Shown here piece after piece: positions 1-7,330 of a DNA stretch of 64,000 nucleotides. The position numbers were made by a program, and so were the translations under genes. Origin of the DNA: Rhodobacter sp. (GTDB lineage: Bacteria > Pseudomonadota > Alphaproteobacteria > Rhodobacterales > Rhodobacteraceae); assembly GCA_027484145.1 (NCBI GenBank), contig JAIXUH010000005.1, forward strand, positions 1 through 64,000. Direction: 5' to 3'. Numbering within the stretch: position 1 is the first letter of the stretch; every line of letters begins with the position of its first letter. The notes beneath the pieces were generated by a model. The model was not told the origin of the DNA and did no database searches. It saw nothing but the letters and a program-made list of their open reading frames with translations.

Positions 1-311
1 GCAGGGCAGGTCAGTTCGCGCCGCAACCCGATGGCGATCAGCTCCATCGCCACGTCCTGTGCCGTGCCCGGCTTTTCCGAAAGATCCTGCGCGTGGTCCA
101 GGATGAAGCGCAGCGCCACCTTTTCATCCTCGGGCCAATCCAGCGGCCTGCCGAACGACGCCATCTTCCACGCCGCGATATAGGCCAGATCCCGCTCCCA
201 CGCCCGCAAGGTATTGGCCGGCGTGCCGCGGCGGTACAGATCGGTCAGCGCCGCCTCATCCGCATCGGACAGTTGCGCATAAGCGGGTAGGGCGAGGTGT
301 TGCGTTGCCAT
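1..311 (-). CDS. Site-specific tyrosine recombinase (integrase), N-terminal part only
   Basis: The first 103 codons of a leftward gene are visible and its end lies outside the window. The start ATG is read from the complement of 309-311 and the product begins MATQHLALPAYAQLSDADEA. The helix TPANTLRAWERDLAYIAAWK, followed by a second helical stretch with RFILDHAQDL, is the layout of the core-binding domain that clamps DNA in phage-type integrases. The catalytic R-H-R-Y residues would lie beyond base 1, so the family call rests on this N-terminal domain alone. It is divergent from the toxin-antitoxin genes with about 60 bases between them. An integrase beside an addiction module suggests the border of an integrated element. 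Another helix-rich DNA-binding protein is possible but less likely. Confidence 0.7.
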   Translation of the reverse strand, partial: MATQHLALPAYAQLSDADEAALTDLYRRGTPANTLRAWERDLAYIAAWKMASFGRPLDWPEDEKVALRFILDHAQDLSEKPGTAQDVAMELIAIGLRRELTCP

Positions 312-373
312 AGAAGATGACCTACATTATGGACAAGAAGGACGTGTCGCCGCTGTCCGACTGGAGAAACCTC

Positions 374-619
374 ATGAAAATTGCGATTGCCGAAGCGAAA
401 GCCCAGTTTGCCGAGATCATTCGTCGGGCAGAGGCCGGCGAAGAAATCGAACTGACCCGGTATGGCCGGGCCGTGGCGCGCATTGTCGGCCCGAAGCCTG
501 AAAAGCGCCAGCCGTTGATCGGTTGCATGAAAGGCCGGTTCGAGGCGCCACGCGACATCCACGAGGGCGATGCCGAGGTGGCCGCATTGTTCGCGGCAAG
601 CACCGTTGCACCGCAGTGA
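374..619 (+). CDS. Phd/YefM-type antitoxin of a type II toxin-antitoxin pair
   Basis: This 81-residue protein starts MKIAIAEAKAQFAEIIRRAE, the classic Phd/YefM dimerisation and DNA-binding N-terminus, and continues with a GEEIELTRYGRAVARIV strand. The rest (RQPLIGCMKGRF and the acidic tail) is the flexible toxin-neutralising part. I chose the ATG at 374 because GGAG at 363-366 sits seven bases upstream; an in-frame start at 317 would add residues with no family match. The stop TGA (617-619) overlaps the GTG start of the toxin gene, so the two are translationally coupled. By analogy with the family it neutralises the PIN toxin and represses its own promoter, which would lie in the 62 bases shared with the divergent integrase. 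Confidence 0.88.
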   Translation: MKIAIAEAKAQFAEIIRRAEAGEEIELTRYGRAVARIVGPKPEKRQPLIGCMKGRFEAPRDIHEGDAEVAALFAASTVAPQ

Positions 620-987
620 AACTGCTGGTCGATACCCATGTGCTGATCTGGGCGGTGCTGGAGGATGCGGCCCTGCCTGAGCGTTTTCGGGCGGCTCTGT
701 CCGACCCGGAAGCCGAAGTTCATGTCAGTGCTGTTTCGGTCTGGGAAGTCGCCATCAAGCGGACCTTGGGCAAACTGGTGGTGCCTGTCGACCTGTTCGA
801 TCAGGCAGCTGCGTCCGGATGCGTGGCGCTGCCGATCACTTGGGGCCATGCCCGTGCCGTCGAGGCTTTGCCACCGCATCATGCAGACCCTTTTGATCGC
901 ATGCTGATCGCGCAAGCCCGGGTCGAGGGCCTGACGCTTCTGACTGCGGATCGCGCGTTTGCTGCCTATGACGTTGCCCTTCTTTGA
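616..987 (+). CDS. PIN-domain ribonuclease toxin (VapC family)
   Basis: A 123-residue protein starting at GTG 616 (VKLLVDTHVLIW). PIN-domain acidic residues are in the right order: Asp in LLVDTHVLIW, Glu in SVWEVAIK, Asp in DPFDRMLIAQA and Asp in LLTADRAF. Together these form the Mg-dependent active site of VapC-like RNases, which cleave RNA, usually tRNA or rRNA. The start overlaps the antitoxin stop by four bases (GTGA), the usual antitoxin-first operon arrangement. Pairing a Phd-type antitoxin with a PIN toxin is a common mixed combination. The longer in-frame ORF from 523 would run inside the antitoxin gene and has no family support. Confidence 0.9.
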   Translation: MKLLVDTHVLIWAVLEDAALPERFRAALSDPEAEVHVSAVSVWEVAIKRTLGKLVVPVDLFDQAAASGCVALPITWGHARAVEALPPHHADPFDRMLIAQARVEGLTLLTADRAFAAYDVALL

Positions 988-1583
988 CTTGCTTTGAGGG
1001 TAGTCTGCCAGCATTTCCCGCCCGACTGCAACACCCATGATAAGGCGAACTTATCATGGGTGTTTGAGTGAGTTGGTTGAACTCTTAGTAGCAATCAAAA
1101 ACACCATTTTATGCACATGTGATGGCTCTCGAGTCAGCCATTTATGGATAAATGGAGCATTCGAAAGTTTCCGGATGGACGGGTTTGGTTGGGGGTAGGT
1201 CGAAACAGCGCGCATGGCAGTCTTTGTCCTCAGCGCCCATGGGACAGTCTATCCGCCAGCTTCCCGACGGCTGGAGGGTGGAGGTGTTGGTACCGGTGGC
1301 TCATCAATCCCCATGGACCGCCGCTCCTCTTGCCGCCCTGGGAAGGATGAAACGCTGGTTTCGAAGCAAAGGAAGCAAGGTCCGTCATCCGTTCGCTTGG
1401 CTGAGGCCAGATCGCCCGCCAAGATCGACGTCGATGGATGCGTGTCACTTTCGGTGCGCCGAGGGGCAGGCTTTTGAAAAGGGACACTTTGAGCGCGAGC
1501 AGACAAGGACTTGTGCGCTGTTTGACAAGACAGGTGCCGCAGAATCGATAGACTGCAGCCTGTTCATTTCGGGGGCGGCGAAG
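988..1583. other. Intergenic stretch between toxin and molybdenum hydroxylase operon
   Basis: About 600 bases without a supportable gene. It holds the 14-bp inverted repeat at 1031-1063. An open frame runs from 1152 into the next gene, but its translation before 1584 (rich in W, R, P and S) resembles no family and is probably upstream DNA that happens to be open. The promoter of the hydroxylase operon must lie here, but I could not place it with confidence. Confidence 0.5.
1031..1063. terminator. Perfect 14-bp inverted repeat after the toxin gene
   Basis: ACACCCATGATAAG (1031-1044) is followed by the 5-base loop GCGAA and the exact complement CTTATCATGGGTGT (1050-1063). It lies 43 bases after the toxin stop codon. 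It could be a bidirectional terminator, although only three T residues follow on the top strand. It could also be a recombinase or protein-binding site, given the nearby integrase. The sequence cannot decide between these. Confidence 0.5.
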
Positions 1584-2435
1584 ATGACGGCACAAAACGG
1601 GTTCGGTCAAATCCTGTCCCCCCTCTCAGTGGACGAGGCTTTGGCGGCCATGGCGCATGGTGCCGTTCCCATTGCCGGTGCGACATGGGTCATGCGGGCG
1701 CCGCTTCGGCATGAGCCATTGCCCGGCCAACTATTGTCCCTCAGTGGACTGAATGACCTGCACGACCTGACCATCGATACAAAGTGCGCAAGCCTTGGGG
1801 CAATGACCACGCATGACAAGCTTGCCGTAGCCTTGGCGCCGCACGCCGATCTGTCCGGGTTGGCAGCCGCCGCCGGCAATTCGGCAAACCCCGGTATCCG
1901 CAGGGTCGCCACACTGGGCGGCAATATCGCAACGTCTGCCTTTGCAGCGTCGGATCTTGCACCCGCGCTGCTTGCCGCCGATGCCACGGTGATCTTGGCC
2001 ACCGCTTCCGGCCAGAAAGCCCTCCCGATGGAGACATTTCTGGCTTCACGCGCCGGGTTGGGGCATGGCGGATTGATCCTTCGGGTTGAAATCCCCAGAT
2101 CGCCACGCAATGCCGCGCATGCGCGCCTTCCGATGCGAAAGGCGGGGGATTACCCCTGCGCGATTGTCAGCATCTCGGTCTCTGTTTTGGCTGGGATGAT
2201 TGCAGATATCCGCATCGCCGTTGGCGCGGTAGAGCCGACCGCAAGACGCTGGACTGCATTGGAAGACAGGCTGATCGGCACAGCTTACGATCCGGCCCGT
2301 GCCGAGGCTGAGGCGCGCAAGCTGACCGACGGTTTCACCGCGCGTGAAGCCATTGACGCGCCGGGCTGGTATCGGCTGTCTGTCCTACCGGTGCTGCTGC
2401 GCCGCGCCTTCCTCAAGCTGCAAGCCGGGGTGTGA
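1584..2435 (+). CDS. FAD-binding (medium) subunit of a xanthine dehydrogenase-family molybdenum hydroxylase
   Basis: This 283-residue protein carries electrons from the iron-sulfur subunit to FAD and then to an acceptor. The N-terminal PIAGATWVMRA and the stretch RRVATLGGNIATSAFAASD (the TLGGN flavin loop) are typical of CoxM/XdhB-like subunits, and the length fits. The ATG at 1584 is preferred over the in-frame start at 1152 because family similarity begins at MTAQNGFGQILSPLS. It is the first gene of a medium-small-large operon (CoxMSL order); the next gene starts one base after its stop. The substrate cannot be read from this subunit. Confidence 0.85.
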   Translation: MTAQNGFGQILSPLSVDEALAAMAHGAVPIAGATWVMRAPLRHEPLPGQLLSLSGLNDLHDLTIDTKCASLGAMTTHDKLAVALAPHADLSGLAAAAGNSANPGIRRVATLGGNIATSAFAASDLAPALLAADATVILATASGQKALPMETFLASRAGLGHGGLILRVEIPRSPRNAAHARLPMRKAGDYPCAIVSISVSVLAGMIADIRIAVGAVEPTARRWTALEDRLIGTAYDPARAEAEARKLTDGFTAREAIDAPGWYRLSVLPVLLRRAFLKLQAGV

Positions 2436-2436
2436 C

Positions 2437-2901
2437 ATGCCTATCGAGCTGAACATCAACGGTGACACCATCACCTTGGAAATCGATCCACGCACACCCT
2501 TGTTGGACGTGCTGCGCGACCGGCAGCGCCTGACAGGCGCGAAAGCCGTTTGCCGCGAAGGGTTCTGCGGGGCCTGCACCGTCCATGTCGATGGACAACC
2601 TGTGCCGTCCTGTCTGCGCCCGGTCGGCATGCTTCAAGGCTGCCGCATCGTCACGGTCGAAGGGCTGGCCCCATCCGGCACCCTGAACCGCGTGCAACAG
2701 GCGTTCATCGACCATGATGTCGTGCAATGTGGGATGTGTTTTCCGGGCATGGTGATGACCCTGACCGAATTCCTTGACCGCGAACCAAGCCCCAGCCGCG
2801 ACCAGATCAAGACCGCACTTGTGGGCAATATCTGCCGGTGCACAGGCTATGAGCGGATCATTGATGCGGTCCTTTCAATGCAGACGGAGGCTGCCAAATG
2901 A
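2437..2901 (+). CDS. [2Fe-2S] (small) subunit of a xanthine dehydrogenase-family molybdenum hydroxylase
   Basis: The 154-residue protein has an N-terminal plant-type ferredoxin fold with cluster cysteines at 39, 44, 47 and 59 (CREGFCGACTVHVDG, then PSCLRP). A C-terminal helical domain carries the second cluster (QCGMCFPGMVM and NICRCTGYERI). It shuttles electrons from the molybdenum centre to the FAD subunit. The ATG at 2437 follows the previous stop by one base, and the stop TGA overlaps the ATG of the large subunit (ATGA at 2898-2901), so all three subunits are translationally coupled. Length and all eight cysteines are normal for CoxS-like subunits. Confidence 0.93.
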   Translation: MPIELNINGDTITLEIDPRTPLLDVLRDRQRLTGAKAVCREGFCGACTVHVDGQPVPSCLRPVGMLQGCRIVTVEGLAPSGTLNRVQQAFIDHDVVQCGMCFPGMVMTLTEFLDREPSPSRDQIKTALVGNICRCTGYERIIDAVLSMQTEAAK

Positions 2902-5288
2902 ACCGGCCGACCGATCCCCGCTCTGTCGTCATGAACCTGCCGCGTCGCGATGCGCAGGACAAACTGACCGGACGGACCCGCTACACCTCTGATCTTGCCG
3001 GGGTCGAGGTGCTGCATGCGGCCATCGTCCGTTCGACCGTCGCCTCGGCGCGCATCCTGCGGATGGATTTTTCCCCGGCGATTGCGATGAAAGGCGTGCG
3101 GGCCATCGCGCAGGCGTCTGACGCACCGGGCCTGTTCGGCATCGGGATCGCCGACCATCCGCTGCTGAACGGGACTCGCATCCGTTTCAAGGGCGAACCC
3201 CTTGCTGCCATTGCTGCGGATACGCTGGATATTGCGCGTGCCGCGGCAGCGGCGGTCATCATTGAGACCGAACCGCTGCCTGCCGTGATGACGATGGCAG
3301 ACGCACTGGCACCGGGCGCGCCGCAGGTTCACCCTGAGTGGAAATCTTATGAGTTGCTGCGGGAGGGCGGCATTCGGGGCGGCAACATCGCGTGGGAGGC
3401 CCGCGTCACGCGGGGCGACACAGACGCCGCCTTTGCCCGGCCCGATGTGACAATCGTGGAGGATTGCTTTCAGGTCGGACGTCAGAACCAATTGCCGTTC
3501 GAGCCGCGCTGTGCGGTGGCCAGTTACGAAGATGGCCGGTATCACATCCACACCTCAACCCAGGTGCCGTGGACGGTGCGCGCCGTGACAGCCAAGACGC
3601 TTGGCGTGTCGGCGTCGCGCGTCCGCGTGACCGTGCCAGCAGTGGGCGGTGGCTTTGGCCTGAAATTCGACTGCACCATCGAACCCATCGCGGCCATTCT
3701 GGCACAAAAGACCGGGCGTACCGTGTCACTCGTGCATTCGCGCGAAGAAGAAAACCTGACTTGCCTCTGCCGCGAGAATGCCGAGGTTCGTATCCGCTCT
3801 GCCGTGACCGCCGAAGGTGACATCGTCGGTCGCGAGGCGACTGTGCTGATGGATTGCGGTGCCTATGGTGGCGAACAGGTGTTTCTGACAACGATGACAG
3901 CCCATACTTTGGGCGGAAACTACAAGCTTGGTTCGGTGCGGATGAACAGCCGCGCGGTCTATACGAATACTCCGCCGAACGGGGCCTTCCGCGCCTGCAA
4001 CGGCGTTTACAACACGTTCTTTCTTGAACGGCATACGGACAATATCGCCAAGGCCATCGGGATGCACCCGATGGAGTTTCGTCGCCGTGCGGTTCTTGGC
4101 GACGGGGACATCGGTGCGACGGGACAAGTCTTTCAGGGCGAGGTGCTGCGCCCGATGCTGGAACGGATGGCCGCCTTGCGGGACAAGACGCCCGATTGTC
4201 GCGAACAAGCCGATGGCCGTCTTTATGGGCGCGCAACCACTGTCGGAACTTGGTTCATCTTCGTCGGCCCGTCGTCAGCAACTGTGAATCTGAACGCGGA
4301 TGGCAGCGCCACGCTGGTCACATCAGGGGTCGAGATCGGGTCGGGCACCATGGTGCAATCGCTGCCTCAAATCGTCGCTGCAACCCTTGGCCTGTCGCCG
4401 GATGAGGTGATCGTAAAGGCTGCCGATACCGACGCGGCAGGCCGTGATCTTGGCGTCGGTGGCGGACGGGCCACGGTATCCATCGGGGCGGCCAGCAAGA
4501 TGGCGGCCGAACGGGTGCGTGACCAGATCCTCGACATCGCGGCCGAGATGCTGCAGGCGCAGCCCGAAGACCTTGTCCTGACACAAGGACGGGTCGAGAT
4601 CGCCGGTCGCCCGGGAACCGGAATGCCGATCACGACCGCAATTGCCCGCGCAGAGGCACTTCATGGCCCGGTTTCTGGCAACGGCAACTTCACCGCGCCC
4701 GGTGTTCAGGCGATGCCGGGATGCGCGGCAGGGCATTTCATTGATGCAATCGACATACCGGTGTTTGCGGTCCATGACTGCGAAGTCGCGGTTGATCCTG
4801 ACACTGGCCATGTCGATGTGCTGAGTTATAAGGTGGTTCAGGACGTCGGCCTCGCCCTGAACCCGCGCGCGATCCACAGCCAGATACAGGGCGGCGTTGT
4901 GCAGGGTCTGGGCTATGCGCTGCATGAAAAAATCACCATCGGTCTGGATGGCGGATTGGAGCAGCCGGGTTTTGAGCACTACCTCGTGCCTCTGGCATGC
5001 GACGTGGTGCCGGTTAAAATTGACCTTTACGAAGGTGCCCCCTCCATCGGACCTTTGGGCACCAAGGGCGCCGGGGAAGTCCCGATCCTGAATGTCGGCG
5101 CAACGGTCGCTTGCGCTGTCTCGCGCGCGATCGAACGCGACGTTTGGGAACTTCCCCTGACGCCACCGCAAGTCTTGTCTGTGCTGCAGGGGCGAACTGG
5201 TCGGATGGATCACTCTCACCTCTCGGCCGTCTGGCAAGAGAACCTGCTTGAGTTTGTGGCCCCGCACCGAAGCCTTGACCATAGCTAG
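2898..5288 (+). CDS. Molybdopterin-binding (large) subunit of a xanthine dehydrogenase-family hydroxylase
   Basis: The 796-residue catalytic subunit binds the molybdenum-cytosine (or molybdopterin) cofactor. Seen are the cofactor loop VPAVGGGFGLKFD (about residue 250), the segment TPPNGAFRACNGVYNTFF in the active-site loop region, and IGPLGTKGAGEVPILNVG near the C-terminus, whose Glu (about residue 727) is the conserved catalytic base. The active-site loop is neither the AYxCSFR loop of CO dehydrogenase form I nor the AYRGAGR of form II, so this is not a CO dehydrogenase. The substrate is probably an N-heterocycle or aldehyde, but the sequence does not show which. No XdhC-type maturation gene is adjacent. 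Confidence 0.92.
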   Translation: MNRPTDPRSVVMNLPRRDAQDKLTGRTRYTSDLAGVEVLHAAIVRSTVASARILRMDFSPAIAMKGVRAIAQASDAPGLFGIGIADHPLLNGTRIRFKGEPLAAIAADTLDIARAAAAAVIIETEPLPAVMTMADALAPGAPQVHPEWKSYELLREGGIRGGNIAWEARVTRGDTDAAFARPDVTIVEDCFQVGRQNQLPFEPRCAVASYEDGRYHIHTSTQVPWTVRAVTAKTLGVSASRVRVTVPAVGGGFGLKFDCTIEPIAAILAQKTGRTVSLVHSREEENLTCLCRENAEVRIRSAVTAEGDIVGREATVLMDCGAYGGEQVFLTTMTAHTLGGNYKLGSVRMNSRAVYTNTPPNGAFRACNGVYNTFFLERHTDNIAKAIGMHPMEFRRRAVLGDGDIGATGQVFQGEVLRPMLERMAALRDKTPDCREQADGRLYGRATTVGTWFIFVGPSSATVNLNADGSATLVTSGVEIGSGTMVQSLPQIVAATLGLSPDEVIVKAADTDAAGRDLGVGGGRATVSIGAASKMAAERVRDQILDIAAEMLQAQPEDLVLTQGRVEIAGRPGTGMPITTAIARAEALHGPVSGNGNFTAPGVQAMPGCAAGHFIDAIDIPVFAVHDCEVAVDPDTGHVDVLSYKVVQDVGLALNPRAIHSQIQGGVVQGLGYALHEKITIGLDGGLEQPGFEHYLVPLACDVVPVKIDLYEGAPSIGPLGTKGAGEVPILNVGATVACAVSRAIERDVWELPLTPPQVLSVLQGRTGRMDHSHLSAVWQENLLEFVAPHRSLDHS

Positions 5289-5303
5289 GTTCAGGATTTC
5301 CAG

Positions 5304-5327
5304 CCCTTGTGCCAATCTGCACAAGGG
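5304..5327 (+). terminator. Hairpin after the molybdenum hydroxylase operon
   Basis: CCCTTGTGC (5304-5312) and GCACAAGGG (5319-5327) pair perfectly over 9 bp around a 6-base loop, 15 bases after the stop of the large subunit. No T-run follows on the top strand, so this is a plausible but imperfect intrinsic terminator. Confidence 0.5.
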
Positions 5328-5479
5328 CCGTTCAACTGCCAGGGGTTACGCGGGCCGCTGAAAGAGCGGCAAGGGCCTGAGTGGCGACATGGTGGTCTGT
5401 CTTGGCTGTATAGGCGGCTGGAGCGCGAGATGATCTACAAGATCGCCGCCGGCAAGGGCGACGCGACCCTGAAGCAGAA

Positions 5480-5740
5480 GGTTTGCCCCTCGATTGCCAT
5501 GGGTCGGTTCTGCACAATATGAAACTGATCGGCGACTTGCTCCGCCTGCGGCGCGCCTTGTCGAACGGCTTGGACGTAGAGACCGCAGCGATCTTGGCCT
5601 ATGACTTCCATCTCAGGATGACGCCTGAGCCAGTCGATGCGCGTGACGAATTCACGCTCTTCGAGAACATCGATGACCGCGTGCCGTTCGCGGTCGACGA
5701 TGATCATCCCATAGGTCTGCGACTTCCGACTACACCAACT
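5480..5740 (-). pseudogene. ISL3-family transposase remnant
   Basis: Leftward reading gives SQTYGMIIVDRERHAVIDVL, then HPEMEVIGQDRCGLYVQAVR, then QGAPQAEQVADQFHIVQN. This matches the central catalytic region of ISL3-family transposases, where VDRERH-VIDVL and the DRC-LY-GAPQA-QVADRFHLLQN motifs carry the DDE residues. Only about 85 residues survive: the N-terminal zinc finger and HTH and the C-terminal half are missing, and similarity fades near MAIEGQ. No terminal inverted repeats were found around it. Together with the integrase at the left end it marks the segment from the window start to about 5.8 kb as accessory DNA. Confidence 0.75.
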
Positions 5741-5825
5741 ACCGGAGATCTAGGCAGCGCCAACTGGGCGGCGGATCAGGGTGAAGCAACTGGCGATAAC
5801 CGCCGTCATGGACTAGCCTGCAGGC

Positions 5826-6716
5826 ATGAAAAAACGCGAGGCATCGCCCACGGATACAGCAGCAGACATCCGGCCGTTTCCGGTCTGGATCGATCCTGCT
5901 CCTGCGGAAAACATTGAAACTGCGGCTTTTCGGTCTGGCGCGGCGCTTGGGCATCTGGCTCTGATTCTGGCCGCTCAACCCCTGCCGCTGCCGCTGTTGC
6001 GGGAACGACTGGCCCTAGGTGCGGCTAAGGTTTGTGCAGGTCTGGCCGGGCGGCGCGAAGAGGCGGCCGATTTGCGCGATGCGGTGCATCTTTTGCGGCC
6101 GGGCGACCATCCGGGGCCTGCCGGCCTGATCTTTCAGCAATGGTTGCATGCGGTGGGGCGCCCGGTTTCACCCGGGCATCTTGCCAAGGTGATTGGCATC
6201 GGTCAGGCTGGTCAGGTCGCCCAATGCCTTGACGTGAGTGGCAACACGCCGGTCGGGCGGGCGGCAATGGCGCTGGAGGCAGTGCTGACCGAGAGCCCCC
6301 GCGCCGAGACAGCGGCATTGATCCTTGCCGATGCGGTGCTGGCGCAATCGATGGGCTGGACTCACATTCTGCCCTGTCTCGCGCCGGCGCTGAAGCCGCG
6401 CGCCTTGCGCCTTCGGGGCGATGCCCTTCGTCTGGCCTGTCATCACGCGGTGCTCGCCGGGACTCGGCAGACAGCGCCTTTGGCAGCCGACCTGACACGG
6501 CGGGCCATGCGGTTGTGGGCGGTTGTGCCCAGCCTGCGGGCCAAGGGGGCTGGCTGCGCGGTGGAAATGTTCCTGTCGCGCGACGCGCTGGCCGCCACTG
6601 ATTTGTGCGCCATCATGTCGGACCGTGCGGCGCGACGACTGTGCGACCGGCTGGTGATGCTGGGTGCCGTGCAAGAGTTGACGGGGCGTGACAGTTTTCG
6701 CCTGTATGGGGTCTGA
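5826..6716 (+). CDS. DUF1403 family protein
   Basis: A 296-residue protein of unknown function recognisable as DUF1403. Hallmarks are FRSGAALGHLALILA near the N-terminus, LRDAVHLLRPGDHPGPAG, ETAALILADAVLAQSMGW, and the C-terminal DRAARRLCDRLVMLGAVQEL with FRLYGV. It is predicted to be cytoplasmic, mostly helical, without signal peptide or membrane segments. The last 45 residues look like a small winged-helix-type module (inference from pattern only). It is two bases upstream of the ScpB-like gene, and the two are probably always made together. The pairing suggests a role in DNA or chromosome/plasmid handling, but no SMC or ScpA gene is present. The Shine-Dalgarno before ATG 5826 is weak. Confidence 0.85.
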   Translation: MKKREASPTDTAADIRPFPVWIDPAPAENIETAAFRSGAALGHLALILAAQPLPLPLLRERLALGAAKVCAGLAGRREEAADLRDAVHLLRPGDHPGPAGLIFQQWLHAVGRPVSPGHLAKVIGIGQAGQVAQCLDVSGNTPVGRAAMALEAVLTESPRAETAALILADAVLAQSMGWTHILPCLAPALKPRALRLRGDALRLACHHAVLAGTRQTAPLAADLTRRAMRLWAVVPSLRAKGAGCAVEMFLSRDALAATDLCAIMSDRAARRLCDRLVMLGAVQELTGRDSFRLYGV

Positions 6717-6718
6717 CA

Positions 6719-7330
6719 ATGACACGGCGCGGGGAACCCGGACTTGACCGCGAACTGGCCGAGGTGCCGCCCGATCTGCGCTGGCGCGAATGGATGCGGC
6801 GGATCGAGGCTGTGCTTTTTGTGGCAAATGCGCCCGTTGCGCGCGGCGATCTGGCGCGCGTCGTGGGGCAGAACGCGTCGGTCGATCTTCTGATTCAGGA
6901 TCTGGCAGCCGATCTGGCGGGGCGACCCTATGAGGTGGCCCACGTCGGTGTCGGTTGGATGCTGAGGACGCGCGCGATCTATGCCCCTGTGATCCGGGCG
7001 GCCACGGATACAGGCGAACAGGCGCTGAACTTGTCCGAGTTCGATGTGGCCGTGTTGGCGGCCATTGCCTTTCACCAACCGATTAGCCGTGACGGGCTGA
7101 GGGAGATCTTCGGGCGTGACATCAGCCGCGACCTGATCGGGCGCCTTTCGGAACGTGATCTGATCACGACCGGCCCCCGTGCACCCCGCCGCGGCGCGCC
7201 TTATACCTTTGTCACCACCGAACGGTTCCTTGCCGCCTTCGGGCTTGACTCGTTGCGCGACCTTCCCGATGCCGAGCAGTTGGCCGATGCCGGGATGGCA
7301 AAGCACGATGCGGCAGGGCAGGGCGCCTAG
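6719..7330 (+). CDS. ScpB-like winged-helix protein
   Basis: This 203-residue protein resembles the segregation and condensation protein ScpB: tandem winged helices, with RRIEAVLFVANAPVARGDLA as the first recognition region and LSEFDVAVLAAIAFHQPISR DGLREIFG as the second, ending with FVTTERFLAAFGLDSLRDLP, which mirrors the GRP-YGTT-FL-FGL block of ScpB. True ScpB works as a dimer on the kleisin ScpA in the SMC complex. Here neither partner is adjacent, and the only partner gene is DUF1403, two bases upstream. It therefore looks like an accessory or plasmid-type paralogue rather than the housekeeping copy. Its stop overlaps the tail of the convergent GH4 gene by four bases. Confidence 0.8.
   Translation: MTRRGEPGLDRELAEVPPDLRWREWMRRIEAVLFVANAPVARGDLARVVGQNASVDLLIQDLAADLAGRPYEVAHVGVGWMLRTRAIYAPVIRAATDTGEQALNLSEFDVAVLAAIAFHQPISRDGLREIFGRDISRDLIGRLSERDLITTGPRAPRRGAPYTFVTTERFLAAFGLDSLRDLPDAEQLADAGMAKHDAAGQGA

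Noticed and set aside
1031-1063. Chromosome dimer resolution (dif) site
   Set aside because: Arms GATAAG and CTTATC with a 5-base spacer do not resemble XerC/XerD arms and the site is fully symmetrical.
1152-1583. N-terminal extension of the FAD subunit gene
   Set aside because: The frame is open but its translation matches no family; conserved similarity begins at ATG 1584.
2898-5288. Aerobic CO dehydrogenase large subunit (CoxL)
   Set aside because: The medium-small-large gene order fits, but neither the AYxCSFR nor the AYRGAGR active-site loop is present.
4323-5324. Long minus-strand ORF inside the molybdenum hydroxylase gene
   Set aside because: Shadow of a high-GC gene: no family match, no ribosome site, complete overlap with a well-supported coding region.
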